A stretch of DNA of 6,192 bases from Lachnospiraceae bacterium (GTDB lineage: Bacteria > Bacillota_A > Clostridia > Lachnospirales > Lachnospiraceae): assembly GCA_017540915.1 (NCBI GenBank), contig JAFYAD010000134.1, positions 1-6,192 of the forward strand. Direction: 5' to 3'. Of this stretch, positions 5,326 through 6,192 are shown piece by piece. Position numbers and translations under genes: made by a program. The notes beneath the pieces were generated by a model. It ran no database searches. It was not told where the DNA came from and saw only the letters and a program-made list of their open reading frames with translations. The first letter of the stretch is position 1. Each line of letters begins with the position of its first letter.

Positions 5326-6192
5326 TTACCATTCAAATTTCTTTTCAAAATAAGCCTCGAGCTCATCTATAGCGACGCGCCCCTGTTCCATGGTATCTCT
5401 GTCTCTGACTGTAACACATCCGTCTGTCTCTGAATCAAAATCATAGGTTACGCAGAACGGAGTTCCGATCTCGTCAAGTCTGCGGTATCTCTTACCGATA
5501 TTGCCTCTGTCGTCAAATTCACAGTTGTATTTTTTGCAGAGCTTTGTATAGATCTTCTCTGCACCTTCATTGAGTTTCTTAGACAAGGGCAGCACACCGA
5601 TCTTGACAGGAGCCAGAGCCGGATGGAAGTGCAGCACGGTGCGGATGTCCGGATTCTCCTCGGTACCGATGTTCTCCTCATCATATGCAGCGCACAGGAA
5701 TGCGAGAACGCATCTGTCTGCACCGAGAGAAGGCTCGATAACATAGGGAATATATTTTTCATTGATCTCATCATCAAAGTATGTGAGATCCTGTCCGCTT
5801 GTCTCCTGATGACGACCAAGGTCATAGTCTGTTCTGTCAGCGATACCCCAAAGCTCGCCCCATCCGAAGGGGAACAGGAACTCGAAGTCCGTAGTAGCCT
5901 TTGAGTAGAAAGCAAGCTCTGCCGGATCATGGTCACGGAGACGGAGTTCCTCTTCCTTCATGCCGAGAGACAGAAGCCAGTCTCTGCAGTAGCTTCTCCA
6001 ATAATCAAACCATTCAAGGTCAGTGCCCGGTTTGCAGAAGAACTCAAGCTCCATCTGCTCGAACTCACGGGTCCTGAAGGTGAAGTTACCGGGTGTGATC
6101 TCATTACGGAAGCTCTTGCCCACCTGACAGATACCGAAGGGAACCTTCTTGCGGCTGGTGCGCTGAACGTTCTTAAAGTTTACAAAGATCCC
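5326..6192 (-). CDS. glyQS: Glycyl-tRNA synthetase, single-chain class II type, C-terminal 288 residues (start off the right edge)
   Basis: The enzyme attaches glycine to tRNA-Gly using ATP in the cytoplasm. The frame is open to the window edge, so the N-terminus lies outside. The visible part begins [10 protein letters not shown] and contains class II motif 2 ([19 protein letters not shown], visible residues 28-46), the GlyRS signature [19 protein letters not shown] (about 107-125), motif 3 ([14 protein letters not shown], about 153-166, with the ATP-binding Arg at 160) and the anticodon-binding domain (about 187-288, from [16 protein letters not shown]). This is the homodimeric type usual in Clostridia, not the two-subunit GlyQ/GlyS type. 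An in-frame GTG at 6121-6123 lies inside conserved GICQVGKSF and is not a start. Its stop is followed after 3 nt by the next gene. Control, possibly a T-box leader, would be upstream of the window. Confidence 0.97.
   Translation of the reverse strand, partial: GIFVNFKNVQRTSRKKVPFGICQVGKSFRNEITPGNFTFRTREFEQMELEFFCKPGTDLEWFDYWRSYCRDWLLSLGMKEEELRLRDHDPAELAFYSKATTDFEFLFPFGWGELWGIADRTDYDLGRHQETSGQDLTYFDDEINEKYIPYVIEPSLGADRCVLAFLCAAYDEENIGTEENPDIRTVLHFHPALAPVKIGVLPLSKKLNEGAEKIYTKLCKKYNCEFDDRGNIGKRYRRLDEIGTPFCVTYDFDSETDGCVTVRDRDTMEQGRVAIDELEAYFEKKFEW

Overview
The window reads as ordinary low-to-moderate GC Clostridia chromosome, most like Lachnospiraceae (Butyrivibrio/Roseburia-type). This is inferred from the single-chain glycyl-tRNA synthetase, strong AGGAGG-type ribosome binding sites, the YtrA-type GntR/ABC pair and a LacI-like/GGDEF sensor. 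No rRNA, tRNA or mobile element is present to confirm it. All six complete or partial genes plus one further partial gene at the other edge lie on the minus strand, so transcription runs from high to low coordinates.

Reading in the direction of transcription, the right edge holds the last 288 residues of glycyl-tRNA synthetase. Only 3 nt after its stop begins a 412-residue membrane-anchored protein with a striking Gln/Asn/Gly/Tyr/Pro-rich middle, whose function I do not recognise. An RsuA-type 16S rRNA pseudouridine synthase follows after 32 nt. After an 88-nt gap comes a cytoplasmic protein that joins a LacI-type ligand-binding domain, without its DNA-binding domain, to an intact GGDEF diguanylate cyclase domain. 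The first three genes look like one transcription unit centred on translation. The cyclase may be read through or may have its own weak promoter.

A separate single-gene unit (about 1250 to 616) has a good sigma-A-type promoter, a stem-loop at the predicted 5' end of the transcript, a small SCP2-like lipid-binding protein with a lysine-rich, histone H1-like tail, and a clear rho-independent terminator.

The last unit (about 606 to the left edge) begins with a promoter whose -10 and start point are covered by a perfect 10-bp inverted repeat. It encodes a YtrA-subfamily GntR repressor and, 14 nt later, the first 36 residues of an ABC transporter ATPase. This is the classic layout of an autorepressed, inducible ABC exporter operon.

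I see no strong evidence for a wholly new system. The points most worth a second look are the prion-like membrane protein coupled to glycyl-tRNA synthetase, the SCP2/H1-tail fusion with its 5' stem-loop, and the HTH-less LacI/GGDEF sensor that lacks the c-di-GMP inhibitory site.
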